From assembly GCA_963849695.1 (NCBI GenBank), contig CAWKIT010000032.1, forward strand, positions 1 to 64,000: 64,000 bases of DNA. The letters run 5' to 3'. Under the pieces are notes generated by a model that saw only the letters and a list, made by a program, of their open reading frames with translations, ran no database searches and was not told the DNA's origin. Position 1 is the stretch's first letter, and every line of letters starts with the position of its first letter. This DNA is from DASSUW01 sp963849695 (GTDB taxonomy: Bacteria; Actinomycetota; Thermoleophilia; Solirubrobacterales; Solirubrobacteraceae). Position numbers and translations under genes: made by a program. Of the stretch, positions 33,201 through 41,108 are shown piece by piece.

Positions 33201-33944
33201 TTACAGCCGGTCGCGCCAGCGGACGGCGGCGGCGGCGACCTCGCCGAGCGCCTCGCGCAGCCCGCCGCGGTCTCCGGCGGCGCGCGCCTTCGCCAGCCGG
33301 CGGAGAGCCGCGGCCAGGACCGCCGGGCCCGAGGGCCCGTCCGCGCGCAGCGCCTGGAGCTCGCCCGGCGTCAGGCGATGAGGACCGTTGGTGACGAGCG
33401 CGCCGAGCTCGCGCACGCGGCGCTCGGCGGCCGCCGCGGCCCGGCGGGCCTCGGCCGCGTCACGGACGGCCGCCTCGACCTGGTCGTCGGCCGCTCGCAC
33501 ACGCGCTCGCGCCTCGGCGATCAGGCGCTCGACGGCGCCGTTCGAGGAGGCGTCGGGCCGCGATGCCTGAAGTCGGCGCGCGACGTCGCCGTTCGACGCG
33601 GCGTCGGGCCACGATTCGGGGCGGCGCGGCTCGACGGCCGGCTTCGCGGCGCCTGGCGCCCGTCGCGGGCCGGGACGGTGCGGCTCGAGCCCGGCCGCGC
33701 GGACGGCGGCGTCGAACGAGCCTCCGAACTGTCGCTTGGCGGCGTTCGTCGAGGGCCAGACGCCTTCGCGGTAGCGCTCGGCACGCCACTCCTGCGCGCG
33801 CCAGCGGGCCAGCGACGGGTTCCAGTCGGCCGAGCCGGGCGGCTCGCCGTAGCGGGCCTCCCACTCGAGGATCTTCTCGATGATGAGCTCGCGGGTCCAG
33901 CGCCTGACTCGACGCCCGCCCGCGGTCTGCGCGGACGGGGTCAT
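33201..33944 (-). CDS. Homing-endonuclease-associated repeat protein with coiled-coil tail
   Basis: 247 residues. The N-terminal part (about 15-70: RELIIEKILEWEARYGEPPGSADWNP ... WPSTNAAKRQFGGSFDAAVRAAGL) matches the HNH_repeat, a DNA-binding repeat found beside homing endonucleases and in phage-like proteins. A Pro-rich linker with a short duplicated stretch (two ASNG-type segments near 115-135) follows, then an Ala/Arg-rich coiled coil (about 135-245). No nuclease motif is present. Function unknown; the architecture suggests a DNA-binding oligomer. ATG 33944. Confidence 0.75.
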   Translation of the reverse strand: MTPSAQTAGGRRVRRWTRELIIEKILEWEARYGEPPGSADWNPSLARWRAQEWRAERYREGVWPSTNAAKRQFGGSFDAAVRAAGLEPHRPGPRRAPGAAKPAVEPRRPESWPDAASNGDVARRLQASRPDASSNGAVERLIAEARARVRAADDQVEAAVRDAAEARRAAAAAERRVRELGALVTNGPHRLTPGELQALRADGPSGPAVLAAALRRLAKARAAGDRGGLREALGEVAAAAVRWRDRL

Positions 33945-33959
33945 GAGAGGCTCCGTCCG

Positions 33960-34073
33960 CTAGCGGCCGCGCGGCTGGTCGTTCGTCAGGGCGCCGATGA
34001 ACGTCCGCGCCTCCACCCACGAATGACCCGCGCCGGCGGGCATCGACTCGAGGTAGAGGTGGCTACGGGCCAT
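33960..34073 (-). CDS. Possible 37-residue small protein
   Basis: ATG 34073 is 10 nt after minus-strand TACCGT (34084-34089), the same arrangement as confirmed genes here. The frame encodes 37 residues (begins MARSHLYLESMPAGAG, ends ALTNDQPRGR) and stops 15 bases before the HNH-repeat gene start, so it could be a leader peptide or upstream partner of that gene. No homologue recognised; the assignment rests on promoter spacing and clean start and stop. Confidence 0.4.
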   Translation of the reverse strand: MARSHLYLESMPAGAGHSWVEARTFIGALTNDQPRGR

Positions 34074-34083
34074 CGGTCTGTCG

Positions 34084-34089
34084 ACGGTA
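34084..34089 (-). promoter_or_regulatory. -10 element (TACCGT), minus strand
   Basis: TACCGT 10 nt before ATG 34073. Divergent from the MBL-fold promoter at 34128-34133. Confidence 0.35.
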
Positions 34090-34127
34090 CCGGATCGCTT
34101 GGCGTCCGTCCAACGGATTCGAACCCG

Positions 34128-34133
34128 TAGGCT
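34128..34133 (+). promoter_or_regulatory. -10 element (TAGGCT) for the MBL-fold gene
   Basis: TAGGCT, 6 nt before ATG 34140; leaderless spacing. Confidence 0.5.
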
Positions 34134-34139
34134 CGCGGC

Positions 34140-34874
34140 ATGACGCCCGAGGTCGCCCCCGGCATCCACAGGCTCGGCAACGCGCTCGTGAACTTCTACG
34201 TCGTCGAGGACGGCAGCCGGCTGGCGCTGGTCGACGCCGGTCTCCCCGGGTTCCGAGGCCAGCTCGAGGAGTTCCTCACCGGCCGCGGCCGCACGCTCGG
34301 CGACATCGAGGCGGTGCTGCTCACCCACGCCCACGGCGACCACGTCGGCGTCGCCGAGAAGGTGCGCCAGGCAGGCGCCACCGTGCACGTCCACGAGGCC
34401 GACGCCGAGATGGCGCGCACCGCCAAGCCGCAGTCGCGCGAGCGCGGCATGCGGCCGTACTTCCGCCACGGCGCGACGTGGCGGCTGCTGCTCACCGGCG
34501 TGCGCCTCGGCGCCGCTCGCACGCCGAAGATCGCGTCGGTGTCCACATTCGCCGAGGGCGACGAGCTCGACGTCCCCGGCCATCCGCGGATCGTGCACGC
34601 TCCCGGCCACTCGAACGGGCACGTCGTCTTCCACTTCCCGGACCGCGGCGCGCTGCTGGCCGGCGACGTGATCGTCACCTACAACCCGCTGACCGGCCGC
34701 TCGGGGCCGCAGATCATGCCGGGCGCCTTCAACGTCTCGAGCGGACAGGCGCTCGCGTCGCTGGAGCGGATCGAGACGTTGGAGGCGGGTGTGGTGGTGG
34801 TTGGCCACGGCGATCCGTGGACGGGCGGGGTGGCGGAGGCGGTCGCGCGGGCTCGCGAGGCCGGGCCGTCGTGA
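34140..34874 (+). CDS. MBL-fold metallo-hydrolase
   Basis: 244 residues. Metal motif LTHAHGDHVG (HxHxDH), further ligands in HAPGHSNGHVVFHFPDRGALLAGDVI and HGDPW near the end. This is a single-domain glyoxalase-II-like hydrolase with two zinc sites; substrates of the group range from thioesters to lactones and phosphodiesters, and no clear choice is possible. ATG 34140 with a leaderless -10. Monocistronic; an inverted-repeat element begins about 20 bases after its stop. Confidence 0.9.
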   Translation: MTPEVAPGIHRLGNALVNFYVVEDGSRLALVDAGLPGFRGQLEEFLTGRGRTLGDIEAVLLTHAHGDHVGVAEKVRQAGATVHVHEADAEMARTAKPQSRERGMRPYFRHGATWRLLLTGVRLGAARTPKIASVSTFAEGDELDVPGHPRIVHAPGHSNGHVVFHFPDRGALLAGDVIVTYNPLTGRSGPQIMPGAFNVSSGQALASLERIETLEAGVVVVGHGDPWTGGVAEAVARAREAGPS

Positions 34875-34897
34875 GGTTGGTGGCGGCGGGTCCGGCG

Positions 34898-35094
34898 AAC
34901 TGCGCTGGGTAGGGAAGTCAGGGAGCCGACCGCGCGGGCGGGCTCCGAGCGGGGTGTCACGGATAACCGTCCTAGGAGGACGCAAATCCGTGACACCCCT
35001 TCCCTATATGCCCGCCATCGCCGCGGCAGCGCGACGAGACCGCCTGCTTCGTCGCCGCGCGGTCGGCTCCCTCGCTTCCTCACCCAGCGCAGTT
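34898..35094. repeat. Inverted-repeat element, copy 1
   Basis: Two 40-base arms (34898-34937 and 35055-35094) are inverted copies with 36 of 40 positions matching. Between them sits a perfect 14-bp stem (34951-34964 with 34986-34999, GGGGTGTCACGGAT) enclosing a second 6-bp stem (CGTCCT-AGG-AGGACG). The left arm start, AACTGCGCTGGGTAGGGAAG, recurs near 45370. It fills the gap between the MBL-fold gene and spoIID. No coding frame is convincing in it. Its nature (mobile palindrome or structured RNA) is open. Confidence 0.75.
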
Positions 35095-35115
35095 GACGTT
35101 CGTCGACCGACGCGG

Positions 35116-36288
35116 CTACGGCCCGGTCACGCCCGTGATCCACGTGCTCCGAAGCCCGAGCAGAAACCGGATCGTGCCCGCGCCAACGACCCGGTTCCCG
35201 CCGCTGCCCCGCACCTCGACCGTGGCCGCCCGCCCCGACGGCGTGCGCGAAGCGACCCTCAGGCCCCGCAACCGGCCGGACAGCACGGACCGCAGCCGGC
35301 GCTCCGCGCCGCGGCGCGTGAACCGTGCCGTCCAGGTGTGGTAGTCCGACAGGTCGTCGTGCGGGTCGGCGACCGAGCGCAGGTAGGACAGCGGCGTGCC
35401 GCCGAACGCCTCCTCGTTGGTCGCGGTCCGGCCGCCCGAGGTGGAGAAGAAGAACGTCTGCGCGACCCGGCCCCCGGAGGTCACGACGCGGGCGTTGGTG
35501 GCGCGTACGGCGTCGGTGGTGGCGTCGACCTCGCCGAGCAGGCCGCGGTAGACCTGCGAGCGGACGTCGGCGAAGACGTCGTACGGCGCGCCGCGCCGGA
35601 GGCTGGCCAGCGCGTACGACCGCGCCACCACCGCCTGCGCCCTCAGCGCCTCGGTCGGCCAGCTCGCCGGCATCTCCGCCGGCACCACGCCGTACAGGTA
35701 GTGCTCGAGCCACACATGGTTGACCGCCAGCACCGCCCGGCGGTCGCGGCTGAGAACCATCAGGCCGCGGTAGCGGCCGCCGTTCACCCCGTTCTCGGCC
35801 GGGCCGTGCAGGGCCGTGCTCGACCCTCCGGTCACGTTGACCGGTGCGACCAGCCGCGCGCGGGTCCGGCCGCTGACGAGGTCGACCACGCGCACCCGGT
35901 TCCTGCCGAGCGCCTCGAACCGGTAGGCGCGGCCGGAGCGCAGGCGGATGCGGCGGCGGTCGGCCGCGCGGGCCCGCGTGGCGCCGCTGAGCCTCGGCGC
36001 CCGCGCGCGCTTGAGCCGCACCCGCACGCGCGTCGCCGGCGCGCTGTCATAGCCGCTCCCGGCGTAGTAGTGGGCGAGGATCGAGCGGTGGCCGCGACCA
36101 TCGCGCAGCGCGAATCCGTAGGCGCCGTACTGCGACAGGCCGACGCCGTGCCCCCAGCCGCGGCCGTCGACCACGAGGTCGGCGCCGCTCGCCGTCGCCG
36201 GGCCGAGGAGGACCGCGGCGAGGCCGAGGACGAGTGCCCGCGCCGCGATCCCGGGGCGACGATGGCGGTCCGGTCCGGAGGCACGCAT
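35116..36288 (-). CDS. SpoIID/LytB-domain cell-wall protein
   Basis: 390 residues. Signal peptide with ALVLGLAAVLLGPATASGA (about 15-33), then a SpoIID domain: VDGRGWGHGVGLSQYGAYGFA, YLYGVVPAEMPASWPTEALRAQAVVARSYALA and FFSTSGGRTATNEEAFGG. SpoIID proteins are lytic transglycosylases acting on denuded peptidoglycan; the family is common in non-sporulating actinobacteria with unknown duty. ATG 36288 is chosen for its signal peptide; its ATG shares the CATG with the opposite-strand start at 36287. Upstream in-frame extension to 36378 is possible. Confidence 0.88.
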   Translation of the reverse strand: MRASGPDRHRRPGIAARALVLGLAAVLLGPATASGADLVVDGRGWGHGVGLSQYGAYGFALRDGRGHRSILAHYYAGSGYDSAPATRVRVRLKRARAPRLSGATRARAADRRRIRLRSGRAYRFEALGRNRVRVVDLVSGRTRARLVAPVNVTGGSSTALHGPAENGVNGGRYRGLMVLSRDRRAVLAVNHVWLEHYLYGVVPAEMPASWPTEALRAQAVVARSYALASLRRGAPYDVFADVRSQVYRGLLGEVDATTDAVRATNARVVTSGGRVAQTFFFSTSGGRTATNEEAFGGTPLSYLRSVADPHDDLSDYHTWTARFTRRGAERRLRSVLSGRLRGLRVASRTPSGRAATVEVRGSGGNRVVGAGTIRFLLGLRSTWITGVTGP

Positions 36289-37357
36289 GTCAGCCAACAA
36301 CAGCGGCTCCAGCCGCGGGTTGCGGTGCCATCCTCTTCCGATCCCCACTCCGACCCCCACCCCTGAACGGTCGGCCACACCGGTCCCCGACGCCCCGCCG
36401 GCGGCGCAGCGGCGCGCCGGGTCGCGCCTGTCGTGGATCGGGCTCGCGATCTCGCTGGTCGCGGTCGCCGGCGTCGTGTGGTGGGCGTCGCGCCAGGACC
36501 CGCCCGAGCTGCCGTCGAGCGGCTCCGAGCTGGCCGCGCTGCTGACCGCGATCGTGCTCTATGCGCTCGCGACGGTGGTCCGCTCCGAGCGCTGGCAGCG
36601 CCTGCTGGAAGACGAGGGAGGCACGCCGGAGCGGGTCGACACCTACGCGCTGACGTGCGTCGGCTACATGGGCAACAACGTGCTGCCGGCGCGCGCCGGC
36701 GACGCCATCCGGATGGTGCTGATGGCGCCGCGCGCGCATACGTCGAAGCGCACGGTGATCGGCACGCTGCTGGCCGAGCGGCTGCTCGACATCGCGGTGC
36801 TGGTGGCGATCTTCGTGATCGTCGGCTACGGGCTGCTCGGAGAGGTCGGCGCCGACAGTGTCGAGATCATCCTGCTCGCGGTGGCCGGGCTCGCGATCGC
36901 CGTCGGCGTCGGCTATCTGGCGGTGCGGCGCAACGACCGGATGATGGAGTTCATGGCGCCGATCGCGTCCGCCACCCTCGGGCTCCGGCGCGCCCATCAC
37001 GGGCTGCTGCTGCTCGGGTTGACCGTCGTCATCTGGGGCATCGAGGCGGGCGTCTGGATGTCCGCCGCGGCCGCGGTCGGCTTCGGCATGGACCCGATCG
37101 AGGGCCTCTACATCGTCGCGCTCGCGTCGGTGTTCTCGCTCGTGCCCTCGGGTCCTGCGTACGCGGGCACGCAGGACGCGGCGGCGATCCTCGGGATCAA
37201 GGCGCTCGGCGGGACCGGCGCCCAGGCCGTCGCCTACATCGTGATGCTGCGCTTCGTGATCGTGGTGCCGATCACGATCGTCGGGCTGGTGCTGCTGGCC
37301 GCCCGTTACGGAGGGCTCGGCCGCCTGCGGGGCGCGCGGCTCGAGGCCGGCGCCTGA
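36287..37357 (+). CDS. Lysylphosphatidylglycerol-synthase-type flippase membrane protein (UPF0104 family)
   Basis: 356 residues, eight or more helices starting at about residue 48 (SWIGLAISLVAVAGVVWWAS). Conserved GYMGNNVLPARAGDAIRMVLM, LLAERLLDIAVLV and VFSLVPSGPAYAGTQDAA match the lipid-flippase-like UPF0104/AglD family. Its N-terminal 45 residues are Pro/Thr-rich and unusual; a later start (TTG in frame near 36320) is possible. The stop overlaps the next gene (TGATG), linking it to the TIGR03663 protein and suggesting a role in moving polyprenyl-linked sugars across the membrane. Confidence 0.88.
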   Translation: MSANNSGSSRGLRCHPLPIPTPTPTPERSATPVPDAPPAAQRRAGSRLSWIGLAISLVAVAGVVWWASRQDPPELPSSGSELAALLTAIVLYALATVVRSERWQRLLEDEGGTPERVDTYALTCVGYMGNNVLPARAGDAIRMVLMAPRAHTSKRTVIGTLLAERLLDIAVLVAIFVIVGYGLLGEVGADSVEIILLAVAGLAIAVGVGYLAVRRNDRMMEFMAPIASATLGLRRAHHGLLLLGLTVVIWGIEAGVWMSAAAAVGFGMDPIEGLYIVALASVFSLVPSGPAYAGTQDAAAILGIKALGGTGAQAVAYIVMLRFVIVVPITIVGLVLLAARYGGLGRLRGARLEAGA

Positions 37358-38896
37358 TGGTCGCCACCCAGCCGCGGGAGGAGACCGCTGCGCAGGCGCG
37401 GCGGCCGCGCGGCGAGCTCGCGGCCTACGCGCTGCTCGTGGCCGTGGCGCTGGCGCTGCGTCTCATCGACCTCGGCGACCGGCCGTTCCACCACGACGAG
37501 AGCCAGGACGCCTACTTCTCGTGGATCTTCTTCACGCAGGGCGACTACGAGTACAACCCGCTCCTGCACGGGCCGCTGCGCTTCTACCTGACCGCGGGGA
37601 TGTACGCCCTGTTCGGCGACTCGGACTTCAGCGCCCGGCTCGCCCCGGCGCTGATGGGGACGCTGATGGTCCCTCTCCCCTACCTGCTGCGCGGGCAGAT
37701 CGGCCGCGTCGGCGCCTTCGCCGCCGCCGCGCTGCTCGCCTTCGGGCCCTCCTTCCTGTACTTCTCGCGCTTCGCCCGCGAGGACATCTACTTCGCGGCG
37801 ATCTCGCTCGCGCTGCTCGTGGTCACCTTCCGCTTCCTCGAGCGCCCGCGACGCCACCAGCCGGCCCTGATCGGCGCGCTGCTCGCGCTCGCGTTCGCCA
37901 CCAAGGAGACGACCTTCATCACCGGCTTCGTGGCGTTCACGTTCTTCGCCGGCGTGCTGCTGTTCCGGCGCGAGCTGCTGCTTCGCCCGCTCCGTGCCGT
38001 CGGCCTCGACGCGTGGGGCTGGGGCCTGGCCGCCTTCCTCGGCGTCTACACGCTGCTCTTCACCACCTTCCTCACGCACCCCGACGGCGTGCGCGGGCTC
38101 TACACCGGCCTCGAGTACTGGCTCGGCCAGCACGAGGTCGGCCGCGGCGGCGAGGCCTGGTACTTCTACCTCGTCGTCCTGTTCGGCGACGAGTGGCCGG
38201 TGCTGCTGCTCGGGGCCGTGGGAGCCGTGTTCGCGCTCCGGCGGCCGACGCTCCTGCGCGTGTTCCTGATCTGGGCCTTCGCCGTCTCGCTGGTCGTCTA
38301 CTCGTGGGCGGGCGAGAAGTTCGCCTGGCTGGTGCTGCACCCGCTCCTGCCGCTGCTGCTGCTCGCCGCCCTCGGCGTGCAGGCGATCTGGGACGCCCGG
38401 CGGCGCTGGTACGGCTGGGTCGGGATCGCGGTCGTGGCCTGTGGCTTCGCGTACGCGGGCTACGCCTCGTTCACCGTCAACGCGCTCAACCGCGCCGATC
38501 CGCGCGAGCTGCTGGTCTCCACGCAGTCCTCGGAGGAGGTCAAGCGCGTCGCCGACGAGGTCGTCGCGCGCGCGGAGCGGCGAGCCGACCTCGATCACCG
38601 TCGACTCCTCGGAGGGCGCGACCTTCCCGTGGGCGTGGTACTTCCGCGACCTCGGTGTCAACTACGTGGAGCTCGGCACGAGCGGCACCCCGCCCGACTC
38701 CGACGTGCTCATCCTCACCCAGGCAGCGCACGACCGCCTGCAACTCCCGGGCGCCGACGCGCGCCAGATCCCGTTCCGCGTCTGGTGGGTGCGCGACTAC
38801 GGCGAGATGACGCCCGCCTCGTGGTGGCGCTGGTTCACCGAGCGCGAGCCGTGGAGCCCGACCGGCGGCATGCCGGAATGGGTCTACGAGCGCTGA
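37357..38896 (+). CDS. TIGR03663 (Agl23-like) polytopic membrane protein, +1 frameshift
   Basis: About 512 residues when corrected. The dolichyl-mannosyltransferase-like fold (PMT_2-type) is shown by RLIDLGDRPFHHDESQDAYFSWIFF, YNPLLHGPLRFYL, FSRFAREDIYFA and KETTFITGF. The protein breaks near 38577: the first frame ends ...EVVARAE, the second continues EPTSITVDSSEGATFPWAWYFRDLG ... MPEWVYER. Removing one base there gives VVARADGEPTSITV. Span 3n+1. Probably uses a lipid-linked sugar as donor, working with the UPF0104 protein and the convergent TIGR03662 protein; function is inferred from context. Confidence 0.88.
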
Positions 38897-41019
38897 TCGA
38901 GGCGCCAGATCGTCGTCCCCTCCCGGTCGAAGACCTGCTCGCCGAGCTCGTCCCACTTGGCCAGGCCGGCGTCGCCGTAGGTGGTCCGCTCGATCGGGCC
39001 GAAGACCACATAGTCGACGCCATAACGGTCGATCAGCTCGCGCGCCTCGGCGACGTCGGTGGTGAGATAGAGCCGCTCGACGTCCTCGCCGCGATCGCCC
39101 GGGTCGTGGTCCCACTGGACCTCGTGCCCGGGCCAGCCGAGCACGGCGGCGCGGCCCGTGAACGTCGAGATGCGGCCGTGGCCGAACGCCGAGTAGTCGT
39201 CGCCCACCGCCTCGAGCACGACCGCGGTGCCGGGGGTGTTGTCGCGCAGCCAGTCGATCGCCGGGGGGTCGCCGGGCGCGGTGTCGCGCAGCCAGCCGAG
39301 GCCGTCGAGCGTGGGCGACAGCGCGAATCCCTGCTTGCGCGAGTAGGTGCCCGCGTACGGGTAGACGGCGGCGAGCAGCAGCGCGAGCGCCACGCCGGCC
39401 GCCCACGCCGGCCACGCCCGGCGCGGCAGGTGGGCGGTCGCCCACGGCAGCGCGCAGGCGGCGGCGACCGCCAGCAGCAGCCAGGCCTGGTAGCCGAGCT
39501 TGAACACCGTGTTCATGCGGTACAGCTCGCTGCCGTCGAACTCGTCGCGCACGTACACGAGCTCGGGCACCAGCACGCAGACCAGCCCGCCCGCGATCAA
39601 CAGCCACAGGAAGCGCTCCGGAGCGGCGAGCGAGCGCGAGAGCATCGCGCCGGCGGCGACCGCGAGCAGCGCGGCGAGCGCCGCCGCCCCCGCCAGGCCG
39701 GCGATCGCCAGCAGCGAGCCGGCGAAGATCGCCGCCACCGCGCCCCAGGCGAGCGTCCGCAGCGGCCGCCGCAAAGCCAGCAGGCGGGCCGCGAAGGCGG
39801 CGGCCAGCAGCCACGCGAAGATGCCGTAGAGCAGCGCGAGGTCGGCGGCGAAGTCGGTGAACGACCGCCGCTCGTCGACGAGCCCGATGCCGCGCGCGGC
39901 CGGGTTGAACGACAGCCAGAACGGCAGCATCAGCACCACGCTCGCGCCCAGCACGATCGCCAGCCACCTCACGCCTTCGCGGAGCGATCCCTCGGAGCGG
40001 ACCCACACCGCGACCGCGAGCACGAGCAGCCCGGCGGCCACCGGATACGACCACGAATTGATCGCGTACAGGGCGCCGACCGCGAGCCCGGCGGCGACCG
40101 CCTCGGCGATCCCGCGCCGGCCGCCACGGGGACCGGCCACCGCCACCTGGAGCGCGAACGCGAGCACGACGAAGGTGAACGGCAGCGCCAGCACGTGCGC
40201 GTGCAGGTCGCCGAGCAGGAACGAGAACCACGGGAACTCGTTGATCGTCCCCGGGATCACGCGCGACGGCTCGAACCACGCGTAGTCGCCCGGCGGGTCG
40301 GCGGCCGCGATCCACTCGCGCACGCCCGCGAGGTTGCCGAGCACGAGGCAGATCACGGCCGCCGCCACTCCGACCGGCACCGGCCCCCCGCGCACCCCCG
40401 GCAGGCGCGGTCGCGCCGCGGCCCACAGCGTCCCCGCGAACGTGAACACCGCGGTCGCCGACAGCGCCGCCAGCAGCGCGAGCGCGAGGTTGTAGCCCTC
40501 GTCGGGGCGCGTCCCGACCACCTTGATGACCAGCGCCATCGCGAGGTGGCCGAGGTAGTAGTAGTTGAGGTCCTCCCCCGCCATCCACGGGTCGTGGGGC
40601 GGGAACGAGCTCGAGGCGTTGGCGGCGTTCACGAACGCCATGTCCATCGGCTTCTCGGTCCCCCACACGTCCGGCGAGTAGGCGACCAGCAACGCCATCG
40701 CCGCGAAGGTCACCGCGAAGACGACCTCGGAGCCGACCCACAGCGGGCGGCGCGCGCCATCGCCGGCCGGCCGCGCCCGCCACGCGAGCGCGCCGGCGAC
40801 CGCGAGGGCGACCACCGCGCCGACCACCGTCGCCGTCCCGTACGCCACGGGCGTGACCGACGACGCCATCCACACCGCCCAGGTGACGAGCAACAGGCCG
40901 ATCGGCTTCGCGAACCCGAGCCCCGCCCCCGGCAGCCGGCCGAACGCCAGGGCGGCCAGCGGCGCCGCCGCCAGCCCGATCACCTCGACCAGTGCGAAGA
41001 AGCCGAGGGCGTCGAGCAC
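38884..41019 (-). CDS. TIGR03662/DUF2298 large membrane protein (YYY family)
   Basis: 711 residues with about 13 hydrophobic segments. DUF2298 landmarks: FVNAANASSSFPPHDPWMAGEDLNYYYLGHL, INEFPWFSFLLGDLHAHVLALPF, and a soluble C-terminal domain (TPGTAVVLEAVGDDYSAFGHGRISTFTGRAAVLGWPGHE). GTG 41019 is 7 nt after minus-strand TAGCAT, which is why the longer frame to 41073 is rejected. This family often sits next to TIGR03663 proteins in Chloroflexi and archaea; here the two converge and overlap by 13 bases. Probable glycosyltransferase of envelope or glycan assembly. Confidence 0.88.
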   Translation of the reverse strand: MLDALGFFALVEVIGLAAAPLAALAFGRLPGAGLGFAKPIGLLLVTWAVWMASSVTPVAYGTATVVGAVVALAVAGALAWRARPAGDGARRPLWVGSEVVFAVTFAAMALLVAYSPDVWGTEKPMDMAFVNAANASSSFPPHDPWMAGEDLNYYYLGHLAMALVIKVVGTRPDEGYNLALALLAALSATAVFTFAGTLWAAARPRLPGVRGGPVPVGVAAAVICLVLGNLAGVREWIAAADPPGDYAWFEPSRVIPGTINEFPWFSFLLGDLHAHVLALPFTFVVLAFALQVAVAGPRGGRRGIAEAVAAGLAVGALYAINSWSYPVAAGLLVLAVAVWVRSEGSLREGVRWLAIVLGASVVLMLPFWLSFNPAARGIGLVDERRSFTDFAADLALLYGIFAWLLAAAFAARLLALRRPLRTLAWGAVAAIFAGSLLAIAGLAGAAALAALLAVAAGAMLSRSLAAPERFLWLLIAGGLVCVLVPELVYVRDEFDGSELYRMNTVFKLGYQAWLLLAVAAACALPWATAHLPRRAWPAWAAGVALALLLAAVYPYAGTYSRKQGFALSPTLDGLGWLRDTAPGDPPAIDWLRDNTPGTAVVLEAVGDDYSAFGHGRISTFTGRAAVLGWPGHEVQWDHDPGDRGEDVERLYLTTDVAEARELIDRYGVDYVVFGPIERTTYGDAGLAKWDELGEQVFDREGTTIWRLDQRS

Positions 41020-41026
41020 ATGCCCG

Positions 41027-41032
41027 ATGCTA
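41027..41032 (-). promoter_or_regulatory. -10 element (TAGCAT) for the DUF2298 gene
   Basis: Minus-strand TAGCAT, 7 nt before GTG 41019. Decides the start. Confidence 0.5.
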
Positions 41033-41094
41033 AGGCGCTCGCCGGAGCTTGCGACGGCGAGTAAGCCGCACACGTTGTCCTGCGGCCGGTTTCG

Positions 41095-41100
41095 TAGGCT
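41095..41100 (+). promoter_or_regulatory. -10 element (TAGGCT) for the enolase-like gene
   Basis: TAGGCT, 8 nt before ATG 41109; divergent from the DUF2298 promoter. Confidence 0.5.
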
Positions 41101-41108
41101 GCCTGCGC

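Noticed and set aside
36433..41064. A 1543-codon open frame on the plus strand
   Set aside because: It is a chance open frame in GC-rich DNA: the middle part is the real TIGR03663 gene, but the ends run out of frame through the UPF0104 gene and antisense through the DUF2298 gene, and read as Arg/Ala/Gly-rich nonsense.
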